From Entonaema liquescens (taxonomy: Eukaryota > Ascomycota > Sordariomycetes > Xylariales > Xylariaceae): a stretch of DNA of 64,000 nt. The notes beneath the pieces are model-generated. The model was not told the DNA's origin and searched no databases. It saw only the letters and a program-made list of their open reading frames with translations. Positions 24,378-35,691 of this stretch are shown in pieces. The translations under genes were made by a program, and so were the position numbers. The stretch spans positions 2,790,001-2,854,000 of the forward strand of contig CADCSX010000003.1 in assembly GCA_902805475.1 (NCBI GenBank), read 5' to 3'. Every line of letters starts with the position of its first letter. Within the stretch, counting starts at the first letter, position 1.

Positions 24378-25622
24378 ATGCCTCCCAAGAAGCAGTGGGG
24401 TAAGTCAATAAATATCTCCTTTTGTCATATTTACACGAAAAAAAAAGGCGCTCCTTTGGAGTTGCCACATCAGCAAGTTGTATCACCACATGGCATCCAC
24501 GATGAGGCGCATTCTATTATTCTAGATCCATGGAGAAGCGACATCCGATAGGGCTTGGTGGATCTTTTATCGCGTTCCCTCTTCTCCATCTATTGGACTG
24601 TCTCGACATTTGTTGATGCGACATACATGCGCCGTTGCAACTGTCACTCTAAATATCCCTAGTTGACCTTGGCTAACCACTCCTTTGCATATAGATGATG
24701 AGGATGATGAGTCCAGCACCTCAGCACCAGCCTCCCCTGTAGTCGGTGCTATCCGCCGCAACAAGTTTGATGATGAAGAGGGCGATGACAGTGATGTAAG
24801 TTATGCTTGCTGATTTCCAGTCTTATCTGACCTTGTTATACTGACTTATTACTTCCAGGTCCTCGACTCATGGGACGCAGCCGAAGACTCGGAGGCCGAG
24901 CGCGAGAAAGCCAAGAAGGCTGCCGAGGCCAAGGCTAAGGCCGACGCCGAAGCTGCCGCTAATAAGAAATCCAAGGCCCAGCGCATTGCCGAACATAAGG
25001 CTGAGCGAGCCCGCCGTCTAGCAGAAGGCTCCGATGTATCTGAAGACGAGGACGAAGCCGAGCGACGGGAACGAATGCGCCGAACTGAGAAGGAATCCGA
25101 TCTGAAGCACGCCGAGGATCTCTTTGGAGATGCTGGTATTAGTCTCAGCAACGGACGCAAGGCTACTACTGTCGGCTCTGCTGTGCCCATTGATCCCACA
25201 GACCCTACCAAGACCGTCGATCTTAGCTCCCTACCTCTTTTCAACCCGCAAACCAAGACGCAGTTCGAAACCCTGCGAAATACCCTAGTTCCGATACTGG
25301 CTGGCAACCACAAGAAGGCACATTACGGCTTATTCCTCCAGGAATTCGCCAAGCAACTCGCCAAAGACCTGCCTAGCGATCAGATCAAGAAGGTTGCCAG
25401 CACCCTCACTACTCTCAGCAATGAGAAGATGAAGGAGGAGAAGGCGGCCGAGAAGGGAGGCAAGAAGACAAAGGCGCAGAAGACCAAGACCACACTGGTA
25501 ACCAGCAGGGCCAACACTGCAGACGTTGGTACTTATGAGGAGGATTTCGGAGAGTAAGTTAATCTCACGATTTATATACATTCCTTGGAACTAACACTCT
25601 CCCTAGTGACGACTTTATGTGA
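24378..25622 (+). CDS. HCR1: Eukaryotic translation initiation factor 3 subunit J
   Basis: The loosely bound eIF3 subunit that helps place the 40S ribosome on mRNA and aids ribosome recycling with ABCE1. Four exons: 24378-24399, 24695-24795, 24859-25553 and 25607-25622, about 277 residues. The first exon encodes only MPPKKQW and the last only the conserved tail DDDFM. Seen: an acidic N-terminus (DDEDDESS), the VLDSWD tryptophan motif that contacts eIF3b in relatives, a long Lys/Ala/Glu coiled coil, and the helical core with TVDLSSLPLFNPQT and LAKDLPSDQIKK. Both tiny terminal exons follow good GTAAG/AG signals, which settles the start. Confidence 0.95.
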
Positions 25623-26536
25623 AGGACGTGGAGGACCCCAAATATCGTAGCTTCTGTCACGATACCTTCACGACATCTTTGTATGGGCTGCCCCCTACCT
25701 CGGACCCGACGTGGTGGATTTTTGGAGCTATATCCCCCACATGCAGCATTGGGCATTTTGCGTTTCTAGTACTACGCCAGTTGCCCTCTTACCCCCTAAA
25801 TCCGCTTCCCCTTCCTCCTCCCCACCCCTCGAGCGCCCCCGAGCCGAGGATTTAATTCGAGATTAGCGATGATGATGATGATGGTCCGCAACAATGAATC
25901 AGACTAGACTACGGAAACCGGTGGATACGCGACGATCAATCCCGCAACCACATTGGGCCTTACCGAGTTGGGGCTATATTGACCCGGCTTCGGGGGACTC
26001 GAACTTGTATTTTGTGTTGCGCATATGGATCGAGTCGAGCCAAGCTATATGCTATAGGCTCCAGTGACAAGGCCACTGGATTTAGTTAGTTGGCCAACTG
26101 GCTTGGAGTGTATGTTGTATGGCCCCGAGAATGCAGACAGATGAGGCTTTGCGTATCAATAATTAATCCAAATTTGCGGACATTTAAATCAATACGATAT
26201 CTTTGTAATAAATCACATGTGAATTTTCCATGTAGATATTGGTTTTTTATATTTACTTCTACTAGATACCTTAGGTAAGTGGGGTATTTCCGACTCTAAA
26301 CGACGATCCAAAACATGAATGGGATCCGCGGATAAAGCCGCAACTACTCCAGACGCCGTGATAACTCCATACCTGCGTAAATAAGTGATATGTCCCTACC
26401 CTCTGAAGATAAGTCATACCCGCGAGCCCTCTTTTGTTTCCCCCCATACATACATATTCCCATTCATCGTGTAATATTTCATGTCGTAGTTGTTTTATGT
26501 ACAGAAAGAGGAAGGGAAGCCATCCCAGCTTCTCCC
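25623..26536. other. Intergenic between convergent eIF3j and MDM31
   Basis: About 910 bp containing both 3' untranslated regions. A short GATGAT run lies near 25868-25880. Nothing else was recognised. Confidence 0.5.
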
Positions 26537-28905
26537 TCATATGACGTTTCCGGCCATGCCCATGAAGAGGGCATGGACGGCGAGACTTAGTGTCCAGAAG
26601 CCAACCTTCTTGAGGCGGCGGACTCGGCTTTGTTGGTCCTCGACGTCGCGTGCGAAGGCAGTATACATCTCCGCGGATGCGTCGTCCATCAGCCCGCAAT
26701 CGTAGATAGTCCAAGACCCGTCAAAGTCGGAAGCACGCTTCACGATACGGCAGCTGATAGGGATGTATGTGCGTTTTGCGTTAATATACGCCACAATGGG
26801 TCGTACCAATGCTTGGTTCACGTAAGATAGATTGGACGTGAAGACAGGGACAGTAGCCTTCACGTCATTTAGGTGGATGCGTAGATCCATGACTAGGTAG
26901 CGTGGGGGCTCTTCGTCGGAGACTGATGTGGTTGACGAAGTCTGAGTTAGGTTGCCTCTAGATGTTTGTTCAACAGGTGCAGGGGCAGCATCTGTTTCAT
27001 TTGCTGTCTCGTCAGATTGAATTTGACCCGGGGCGTTGGAAATAGTTTCTTCACGTCGGCGGGGCTTATCAAGGTCGAGAATACGAATGTAACGATTCGA
27101 CGTGACAGCCTCCTCAAGTCGATCGTAAAATTCGGATACCACTTTCGTGATACCATCGTCGTCATCCGCAGGGAACCTAATATCGGCCACAATGTCGACA
27201 TTGCCTTCATAAATCCATCCAAAAGGTCCTTCGACTCCCCTATTGAGATGATCTATCCTGAGTCCGTCTATCCGAATGCGGCTATACTTCTTCCAAACAT
27301 CTGGCTCCCCTAATGGATCGGACGTCATATGCTCGCGGCCGGCGGGAACCCCATGGATTTGACGAGGATGTATGGTGAAGAGTGAGCCGTCGTATGATCC
27401 TGACATATGGGTGGCCGCCAGAAAATCGTAGAACATAAACTGCTTCCTGAGCTGGGGAAGCTCGCAAGAGTAGATGCTAACGGGGAACGGCCGGAATCCT
27501 CCTGGTTGGTGTATAGTGAGGAGCAAATCCTCTAGCTTGAAGGAGTCGATTTCGAAATCACCGGGGTTGTGCTCATGACGGTATGATAAGGGGTCGGCAG
27601 GCTCGCCAGACCACCTGACTGAAGTCCTGTCCACAACTCCTCGAACACCTTTGATCTCAACATCCTTCAGTAGACCCCTGCCATTCCACCATTTGACAAA
27701 CGAGAGCGTAACATTAACCGCGTTTAACGTAATGTCAAATTGTGTATAATTGCCATCGTCCACCTCAACAGGGGCAGGGGTTTCCTTATCGGTCCCTCTT
27801 TCAGCAGCAGCAACCGCAGCAGCGTTGGACGACGATCCCTTGCTAACAGAAGACTTGACTTGGCCTGGCCTTCGGGAGACAAAGACGTTCCTAAAGGAGA
27901 TAACACCGTCCTTCCACCTAGGAACGATGGCAGACTCGAAGACAACAGTAACCCCAGCGGACTCGGTCAAATAATCGCCAACCCATTTTGCCAGGGTTTC
28001 TAAGACGTGTTAGTTCGGTCACATAATTCCAAGGGAATCATTTTCTTACCTTGCGCGAAGACAGTATTGATGAAGAGGATGCCAAGCGAAAAGAAAGTCG
28101 TTGTACCGACTAGAATCCAGACTAAATGACCAAAGAGAAACCAGGACACAAAAGCACCCCACTCATCTATATTCCACGGCCTCATGCTTCTAATAGAGAA
28201 CCACTTAAACCGAACCTTTAAGCGTTCCCAAAAGCCATTGGCGGCAGCTAGGAACTCCTCTTTCGTGGGTCGATGTGGTAGGTGCGGCATTGCAGGTAGA
28301 TGGAAATACTTGGACACGGACGCAGACGTGGACTCCGCTTCGGGTGGACCTGCGTCAGGCTTCGTATTGGGCTTCGCATTGGAGGCGGATTGCGACGAAG
28401 GTCCATTCTTCTGCTGAGCGACAGGCGAGTTCCCACTATCGATGCTGGACTTAGACGTCTTCGTTCTTCGATGGACCCTAACCACTCTTCTACGAGTAGT
28501 GGTATGTATGTCTCTAATCCAGGCATGTTTCGCTAATCTTGCGATGTTTGGTGTTTGACCCGCGCTTCCGAGTATAACAGAATCCGCTGCTGCCGAACAT
28601 GTTGCAGTAACAGCAGAAGTCGTTGAACATGGCGATGCGAGCCCGATCAAGAGTAGCCCACTAGAGGTAAAGCTACGGCGCACATTGTTGCCATAGGGTT
28701 TTGGTATTCGCGGGAAAGACCATGGAGGCTTCGACAATCGCGGGGTCACTATTGAAGAAGAGCAGGTAATTTGATGTGGCCCCAGATGGTTAATTGGATT
28801 CTGCCTCGACGACACTTTTGAAGTGAATGTATCGACCAATTCGTAAAGGGATCGCCAGGCCTGACGTCCCTGGCCTAAGAGATTAGACCTAGCTGCTGAG
28901 GACAT
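26537..28905 (-). CDS. MDM31: Mitochondrial distribution and morphology protein, Mdm31/Mdm32 family
   Basis: An inner-membrane protein needed for mitochondrial shape, nucleoid stability and lipid balance in yeast. Exon 1 is 28905-28050 and exon 2 is 27999-26537, giving 772 residues; the donor GTAAGAAAA and acceptor CTTAG keep frame through AQETLAKW. The first about 150 residues are basic with IHTTTRRR near 135, a plausible matrix-targeting region. A hydrophobic segment follows (FVSWFLFGHLVWILVG and on to FINTVFA, about residues 245-284). The large middle domain contains VVFESAIVPRWKDG and FDITLNAVNVTLSF. A second hydrophobic stretch (FWTLSLAVHALFMGM) ends the protein. The order, two membrane segments around an intermembrane domain, matches the family. 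It shares a divergent promoter with PNO1. Confidence 0.93.
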
Positions 28906-29590
28906 TGTAGAGGTTCATGATGAGGGCATCATTTTTCAAGATTTGTAACCAGAACAAGATATGAATCATGAATCACGAAAAACAGCAACTTAACGGAACT
29001 GTGATCTATGAGTCTAATGAAATAAAAAAAGACAATCCAGGTTAAGATCACCCTCCTGCTTCTGCACTTAACGACGAACAACCCAAGGAGTAAGACGCAA
29101 GGCACGAAGGCATAAGGTATGGTATGGAAAAGGTATGAAATCCCAATCCAAGAATTTGCTTGGCTTCAAGCTTGAAAAAAAAAGTCGTCATTAGCACATC
29201 AGTACGCTATAGCCGGACATAACGGGCTAACGGTTATAACTGATAACGATCAAATCGTACGCTAAGATAGCCGCAGCCGCTCATTCCATCCCGAAAACGC
29301 CACTGTCATGTACCCCTGCTCCACTGAACCCCCCATCTAAGCTTATATTGGTTAGTCCATCAAGGTACCTGGTATGCGATAAAAGTCAATCTTATCGATA
29401 AAGAAATAGCCCACCAAATATGGACCATGGTTTTTTTCTGGTGCAACACCAGAAAACCATCACCAAGTAGAACCGATATCGAAACCTCGCAATCTAATAT
29501 AGAAGCAATCCACGAACCCCAATCTCGCACCCAACTGCAATTTATACATAACACACCAGACTGCAAATCACCGAAGTAACACTCGCCAAT
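28906..29590. promoter_or_regulatory. Divergent promoter region, MDM31 / PNO1
   Basis: 685 bp between two head-to-head housekeeping genes. Both promoters must lie here; no specific factor site was recognised. Confidence 0.55.
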
Positions 29591-30525
29591 ATGCCTGCCC
29601 CGACAGCCCTGCTCAAGCAGGTTGACGACGCCCCTCCCTCCAACGTCCCCCTTCCCGAAGCAGACCAAGATGAGGACTTCACACTAGAAGGCATGAACGA
29701 GCTCCCCGAAGACGCCAACGCCATCCTCCAACCAGTACGGCCGTCAGGTGAAGAGGGCATGGAGATCGACGAGGAAGACAAGCCGCACTTTGCGCCCGTC
29801 CAAAACATAGTATGTTCTCTCTTTTTCTTTTCCCTAATTTTTATTATTATATCTGCGCCTTCGAACAGCCATGCCTATTCTAACACCCACCCACCACGCA
29901 GGACCCCGCAACCCACATCCAGACGCGCAAAGTCGGCATCCCGCCCCACCGCTTCACGCCCCTCAAGAACGCCTGGCCCAAGATCTACCCCCCGCTCGTC
30001 GAGCACCTCAAGCTGCAGGTGCGCATGAACGTCAAACACAAGCGTGTCGAGCTGCGCACCTCGCGCCACACCACCGACGTCGGCGCCCTGCAGAAGGGCG
30101 AGGACTTCGTGCGCGCCTTCGCGCTCGGCTTCGATGTCGACGATGCCGTTGCCCTGCTTCGTCTCGATGATCTCTATATCGAGACTTTCGAGGTCAAGGA
30201 TGTTAAGACCCTGAATGGCGACCATCTCGCACGCGCTATTGGCCGTATCGCGGGTAAGGACGGCAAGACTAAGTTTGCTATTGAGAATGCGTCTCGCACG
30301 AGAGTCGTGTTGGCCGATTCCAAGATTCACATCTTAGGGGTAAGTGAGGGATAGGAGAGAGCTTCAAGCTGCTCGTTGGTGAACCGCGCTAACATGTCGA
30401 ATACAGGATTTAAGAACATCCACATAGCCCGTGAATCTATAGTGAGTCTTATATTGGGTAAGCCTCCCGGCAAGGTTTACAACAATCTACGCACCGTGTC
30501 TTCGAGGATGAAGGAGAGGTTCTAA
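29591..30525 (+). CDS. PNO1: Pre-rRNA processing KH protein Pno1/Dim2, last junction one base off
   Basis: A KH-domain ribosome assembly factor that binds the 3' end of 18S pre-rRNA with the nuclease Nob1. Exons: 29591-29809, 29902-30339 and a last exon of about 30407-30525. Seen: an acidic N-terminus, then RKVGIPPHRFTPLK, the first KH-like region, and the conserved tail GKPPGKVYNNLRTVSSRMKERF. The last intron has a normal GTAAGT donor and a CTAAC branch site, but the CAG acceptor before GATTTAAG puts the essential FKNIHIAR stretch out of frame by one base. Using the later TTTAAG acceptor restores frame at the cost of GFK. A missing G in the GGGG run at 30337-30340 would repair it exactly. 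Confidence 0.94.
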
Positions 30526-30810
30526 TTTCGTATCACATTTACATCTCATGGAATGGCGTTCTGGTCAGGAGTCAAAGCAGGTGTTATTTATATTTGATAG
30601 ATTATGAGACATGAACAATTGTCTCTCGATAGAGCTACCAAGCCTCTAGGAAATATCATGGGTATCATATATCATGGGTATCATGAGCTATATGTTAAAA
30701 TGTTTCGTGATAAGCGACCGTTAATAATCGGGCCTACCTCTCCTACCTTTCTCATACTATAGATACTAAAATCCGCAAGGGTAATAATCGTCTCTTAACT
30801 TTGTGTTGCC

Positions 30811-32271
30811 TCACTTGATGTGAACCTCAAGGGAATCCATATCTTCGATATCCGCCTCTTCAACGGTGGTATCTGGCTCCAAAACTTCACCGTCCCAGTG
30901 AAGCTCGATCGATTTATTTTCAGGAATGTTCGCAAGCCGTCGATACAGCTTTGTTAGCTGAGCAGCCGTAGTACTGGAGCGTACAGTGGCTTTTGTGGGC
31001 TGCTGATCTTTTGCCTTGAAGAGTACACGAATCTTTTTCTCTCCTTGAGTATTTTGCGATTGCTCTGGTTCCACTGATTGTTCAGTCTCTTCATCCATCA
31101 ATTCCCCAAGGTCACGTAATCGCTGCTTCTCCTTTTCTTCCAAGTACTCATCATAGAGCTCCTGCGTCCAAGCCTCAAAGAATACCTTGTCTCGTCCATG
31201 ATATCCTTCTTGATCCACCTTCCAGCTCGGATACAGTGTCCCATCGCGCTCCGGTTTAATGCCCAATGTCTGCAGAGTCGTATGTGGATACACCTTGTTT
31301 CCTCTCCAGGTGAAGAACATGGTTTCTAGAATAGAACGAGGTATGACGCTATGTTTGGCTACTTGTTGCTCGATCCACGTCTGGTAAACTACTGTTAACT
31401 TCTGAGATAGTTTTCGCCGGAACATCAATGTATGAACCCCATCTAAGTGAGAATGAATGAGAATTTGCACGACCGGATCATTTTCGTCTCCTATCGAACT
31501 GCTGCCTTCTCTCTCTCTTGCTTTCTGTTCCTCCTTAGCTTTTTCCGCTCGCTCCATTGCGAGCCTAACGTAATACTCGGTGGGATCCTCTTCTTCGTCT
31601 TTTCCTTGTTCTTTGGCGTCTTCGGCTTGAAGATCGCTGTCCTCATCCAGTGTAACTACGTCCTTATCAGTTTCCTCGTGGGAGGGAAAATCGCGCCTGG
31701 TAGGAGATTGTATAAAAGTTGGATCATCATCGTCGTCGTCTAAGGGGATCACAGGCGCGACAACATTCACTGATTGAGAGCGCGTGCCATGTTTTCTTGA
31801 TCCTTCGGACCCTCTGGTACTAGTCACAAATGAACTTTCTCGCTTGGAATCAGGTGTAAAAGGTGCGGAAGGTGACTTTTGCTTCTTAGTTGATTTGTAG
31901 CCGAAGACATCATCGTCATCACTATTTTGGCCTTCCTCCTCCTCCGAAAGGGAAATACGACGACGCTTCTTCGGAGATCCGGGCTCATAGTTGTGTTTTC
32001 TATCCAATGCATCCTCTTCTGTTTTACGCTCACGGGCTAATCGTTCCTGTCGCTCTTTTTCCTTTTTAGCTGCCTTCGCAGCCTTGTCGGTCCTTGCCTT
32101 TTCCTTTTCTGCTTTTTCTTTAGCGAGCCTTTGCTGTTCCTCAAAGAACTCGCCTGAGCGACTGAAGAGAGAAAGGCCATCGTCGGCAACTACCTCGGTC
32201 GATTTACGTCTAGCCGTGCGCTTGAACGGCAGTTTTCGTTTGGTAGGAGAAGGTTGCTGCAGATCCGCCAT
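30811..32271 (-). CDS. Rad60/Esc2/NIP45-type SUMO-like domain protein
   Basis: A single-exon 486-residue nuclear protein. The first about 130 residues are Lys/Glu-rich coiled coil with the basic cluster SPKKRRRIS. A long acidic region follows, with PLDDDDDD. Two ubiquitin-like domains can be traced: one at about residues 267-350 (VVQILIHSHLDGVHTLMFRR to the WRGNKVYPHTTLQTLGIK segment) and one at the C-terminus, about 405-486, which starts KKIRVLFKAKD and ends DMDSLEVHIK. Tandem C-terminal SUMO-like domains behind a charged tail are the architecture of Rad60/Esc2, which help replication-fork repair and SUMO-dependent recombination control. There is no C-terminal di-glycine, so it is not itself conjugated. 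Head-to-head with LSM6. Confidence 0.85.
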   Translation of the reverse strand: MADLQQPSPTKRKLPFKRTARRKSTEVVADDGLSLFSRSGEFFEEQQRLAKEKAEKEKARTDKAAKAAKKEKERQERLARERKTEEDALDRKHNYEPGSPKKRRRISLSEEEEGQNSDDDDVFGYKSTKKQKSPSAPFTPDSKRESSFVTSTRGSEGSRKHGTRSQSVNVVAPVIPLDDDDDDPTFIQSPTRRDFPSHEETDKDVVTLDEDSDLQAEDAKEQGKDEEEDPTEYYVRLAMERAEKAKEEQKAREREGSSSIGDENDPVVQILIHSHLDGVHTLMFRRKLSQKLTVVYQTWIEQQVAKHSVIPRSILETMFFTWRGNKVYPHTTLQTLGIKPERDGTLYPSWKVDQEGYHGRDKVFFEAWTQELYDEYLEEKEKQRLRDLGELMDEETEQSVEPEQSQNTQGEKKIRVLFKAKDQQPTKATVRSSTTAAQLTKLYRRLANIPENKSIELHWDGEVLEPDTTVEEADIEDMDSLEVHIK

Positions 32272-32814
32272 TATGTATAGCCAAAAACAAAGATTGCAGG
32301 TAGCGGGAATGAAGGCCTCGAAGGAAAGATAAATTTAGCTGCAGAAATTGTTTAAGCTTGTGTCCGCGACAACATAAGTACCGTTGTTTGCAACAAAAAG
32401 AGTGGTTAAGGTCAAACCCTGGTGAACCAACAAAATCACGGATAAAGAATAGTTTGGAGTGGTACAACGCGAGATGCAGTTTCCAGGGTGATTCCTCACG
32501 CGTAAGTTAAGTGGCCCCACTTAAACTTATGTATCCAAGTACCGTATGCTTAGGTACATAGGTACTTACCCCGCTTAGGCCTGTCTAGGTATTTGGCCAG
32601 CCCTATCGGAGCGGAACCAGATTTTTGGCAAGCAGGCAAGCTAAGATCGAACATAGCAGTAACTGCCCAGCGGTATACCTTAGGTAAGTACGTAACCTTA
32701 TGTTTGGTTAGGTACCTTACATAAGATCTACTCGGCTGGCCTCTAACAAATATTAAATTTGCCTAGTATACATCCTCCTATTTCATCTCAACATAACTTC
32801 TCCATACAATCATC
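32272..32814. promoter_or_regulatory. Divergent promoter region, SUMO-like gene / LSM6
   Basis: 543 bp between two head-to-head genes. It contains several copies of an AGGTAC-type word (for example 32551-32565 and around 32710). No assigned factor. Confidence 0.5.
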
Positions 32815-33178
32815 ATGGAAAACGGTACGAATACCCAGGGTGAGGGTAAGGACCCATCTGGGTTTCTGTCAGACATCATCGGCAATCCTGTCACCGTCAA
32901 ACTGAATTCGGGAGTTGTCTACAAAGGTAAGAATCTTATATGATGATATTTATAACTGAAATGCTGACGCATCCGCTATAGGCGAGCTGCAATCTGTTGA
33001 CGGGTACATGAACATCGCTTTGGAAAAGACCGAGGAATACGTGAACGGTGTAAAGCGAAGGACATACGGTGACGCCTTTGTGAGAGGCAACAACGGTAAC
33101 TAGATCACGCCTAAAAGTGAAGCCTTTCGTGTATACTAACCACTGGCTTAAGTCATGTATATTTCAGCCGACTCGTGA
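32815..33178 (+). CDS. LSM6: U6 snRNA-associated Sm-like protein LSm6
   Basis: A subunit of the LSm2-8 ring on U6 snRNA and the LSm1-7 ring of mRNA decay. Three exons: 32815-32926, 32982-33095 and 33153-33178, giving 83 residues. The Sm1 motif (PVTVKLNSGVVYKGELQSVD) and Sm2 motif (AFVRGNNVMYIS) are both present. The last exon encodes only VMYISADS after a TTAAG acceptor with a CTAAC branch site 12 bases upstream. Without that short exon the protein would stop right after RGNNGN, so the exon is well supported. Confidence 0.95.
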
Positions 33179-33463
33179 TCTTGATATTTGGTTCCCTACA
33201 GTCGGAATCAAAGCTGGGAAGGTCACTTCTACGGTCATATCATAGGTCCTCAGCAACAGGTAAAGCACCGATTTACACCGAGCGTGTAATTCTGATATAG
33301 GCTGTGGAATCATCCAAATGAAGGCGCGCATTAGCCCCTGTCCCCGTCTGGTTAGGATGGATGTAGAGAGCAAGCAACATGATAGCCAGCTATACCTATC
33401 TAAATTTATGAACTAGGGAAATGCTGATTTGATCATTTCCTATTCTCGATACGAAAATGACTA

Positions 33464-34586
33464 TTATAGTCTATCAGTCCAAGTGAAGAATGTGACACCA
33501 TGTACTGCGATTTCACCCTTCTCATTCCTTTCAACATCATCACCCTGGATCGTCTCCTTCAAGTATTTAACCCAGGCTTCTCGCTCATCCCCCTTAAGTA
33601 CCGCAATCTGGCTTAGAGTGTTAAGCCTTGAGGCAAGCGCTTCTTCACTAAGCCAAACCGTCCATTTGGTAGAGTCCTCCCCAAGTGGAAGACTGAATCT
33701 GGGTAACTGATCTGTGAAGGTATCTCTGATAACTTGAAGTGGGTTTCCTGGTAGTTGCTGATCAAATACTTCTTTCCATTTCTTGACACAAAAGTATTAG
33801 TTCCGTTTAGGAGTTGTTATCGGATAAGAGTTGCTACCTGATGTCTAAATCGAGGAAGTCCATCATCCAGCGACCAGATGAAGTCATTTATCTTCTGTTC
33901 CCATCGTGTAGTTGCTTGCCAACTCTTGGGTTTATTGTCTAGGTAGTCTTTTATTAGAATTTTTTACTTGACATTCTGGTAGATTGCTTAATTTCGTAAG
34001 AACTTACAGTCTTCAATATTCCATATAGCGCCAAATACAGCCCCTGGTCTCAGAACACGTTGAATCTCCTTTAGAGCTTCTTGGGTAGCAAACCTTTATC
34101 AGTAATCGCTGTAAGTCAATGCATATGAGTGACGAGACCGAATATCTTACCAGTGGAATGACTGCACGTTTCATATTAGCTTCAAGTCAAACTACATAGA
34201 CCGGCTAAATATAGGCTTACTTGAGCTGCGATGCAAGCTTCCCCCCACTCATCATCGATCGGCATCTTATCAGCCTTGCCGTCGATCACCTCCACACCTG
34301 GCAAATCCTTTTGCGCAAGCTTCTCCCTCATGCCATGATGAGGTTCTATCGCTTTCACAGTGAACGACTCGGGTCGCTTAGCTAGTAGTTCAGTGAACTT
34401 GCCGGTGCCGGAGGCTATCTCGACAATCTTGGAACCAAATTGCTGCGCAACCTTTAGCTTCGTGAGGAATGTATCGACAGCCTCTGGAGGGTAGGAGGGA
34501 CGGTATGTATCATATAAAGCAGCATCTTTAAACCCTTCTTCCGCGGCTGCTGGAAGATTACTACTGTGAGATGCCATGATTTTCAA
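33464..34586 (-). CDS. Class I SAM-dependent methyltransferase, with an 11-nt micro-exon
   Basis: A small-molecule type methyltransferase of about 296 residues. Exons on the minus strand: 34586-34221, 34161-34151, 34093-34008, 33947-33838 and 33781-33464. Seen: an N-terminal DAALYDTYRPSYP, the SAM-binding loop VEIASGTGKFT, the acidic residue after the second strand in KAIEPHHGMRE, and QRVLRPGAVFGAIWNIED. This is the layout of the fungal Crg1/TAM-like methyltransferases. The second exon is only 11 nt (coding SFH plus two bases of W) and is needed to join AAQ to FHWFATQEA in frame. The substrate is unknown. Convergent with LSM6, head-to-head with the CAP59-like gene. Confidence 0.92.
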
Positions 34587-35691
34587 CTTGACATGAGATT
34601 CTTTGGAGATGTGTATGAAAGAAAGTTGGAGTTGATTTCAGCTTTGCTTGACGAAGGTAATGTACACAAGGGTTATCAAACCCCCACAATTATATCCTTG
34701 GAACTGAACCCGTCCCGATGGCGTCAGTTTCGATAGTTACAATAGGCAAATAACCTCAACGCTATATATTTGGCAAGCAACCACGACTTGGTGCTACTGT
34801 ATTATCCGAGAAAGTGTTACATTTAGCAATCTGCCAATGCATGTACTAGATAAAGTACCTACATGTAGGTGGTATTTAGCGAGAGTATACCTACCCGACC
34901 ATGTAAAGAGGTAAGCACGAAGGGTGATATATTACCATGCAAGGTGAACAACCCTAACCTCTGTGCCTCTTACCTTGAATGCACACCCTACCCAGGCCAT
35001 TGGGTCGGCATGTGCAACTAGGATGTATTTATGCATACATTATAGCTAAATTATAGCTACCTAAATTTAAGGATAGCGGCAACTATTACCAACACGCTCT
35101 TCTTACTTCCAAGGTTCAATTCCATTAAAAATGGGAACATCTCATTTTCCCTGCACAGTGTAACATTTATGTTAGATCTTCTCTCTTGATCGGGTCGGCT
35201 TCCTCTCTAACCGTACGGCAACAGGTTCTAGATTTAGGGAGCCCTAGCTCAGGGGGTACCTTATTAGGTACTGGGCTTATTGCCTTATTAGGTACAATAC
35301 AATGAACAAGGTACCTAAGCTAAGATAGGCTAACACACTTCTCAAAGCTCGACATCTTTTTATTCGGCGCCCTCAACCTTGGCTTTTAAACGCCGAGCAT
35401 CCCTAAATACATACGCGGCCCCTTGGCTTACAGTTCCATGGAATTCCTACACGTTACAGTTCTTTCAACCATTTTTAATCCAGTAGCTATACAATAGGAG
35501 AGTAAGCAGTCGTCGACAACCTTCATGATTTTCCCACTTTGTCCGCTTCATCTAGAACGGGGGTCCATGGAGATAGCTGTCGTCTGCTCAATAATGTCAT
35601 AAGTTCACTAGAACCTATCAGTCCTTCCTTTGCTCTATTTCCTTTGTGTGCAGACAGTCCTCTACCTCTCAAGGCAATTGTACTCTTCTAG
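34587..35691. promoter_or_regulatory. Divergent promoter region, methyltransferase / CAP59-like gene
   Basis: About 1.1 kb between two head-to-head genes. It is rich in GGTACCT words (35256-35340) and has a pyrimidine-rich stretch before the right-hand ATG. No specific site is assigned. Confidence 0.5.

Noticed and set aside
31447..31743. 98-codon plus-strand frame inside the SUMO-like gene
   Set aside because: Antisense shadow of a well-supported gene.
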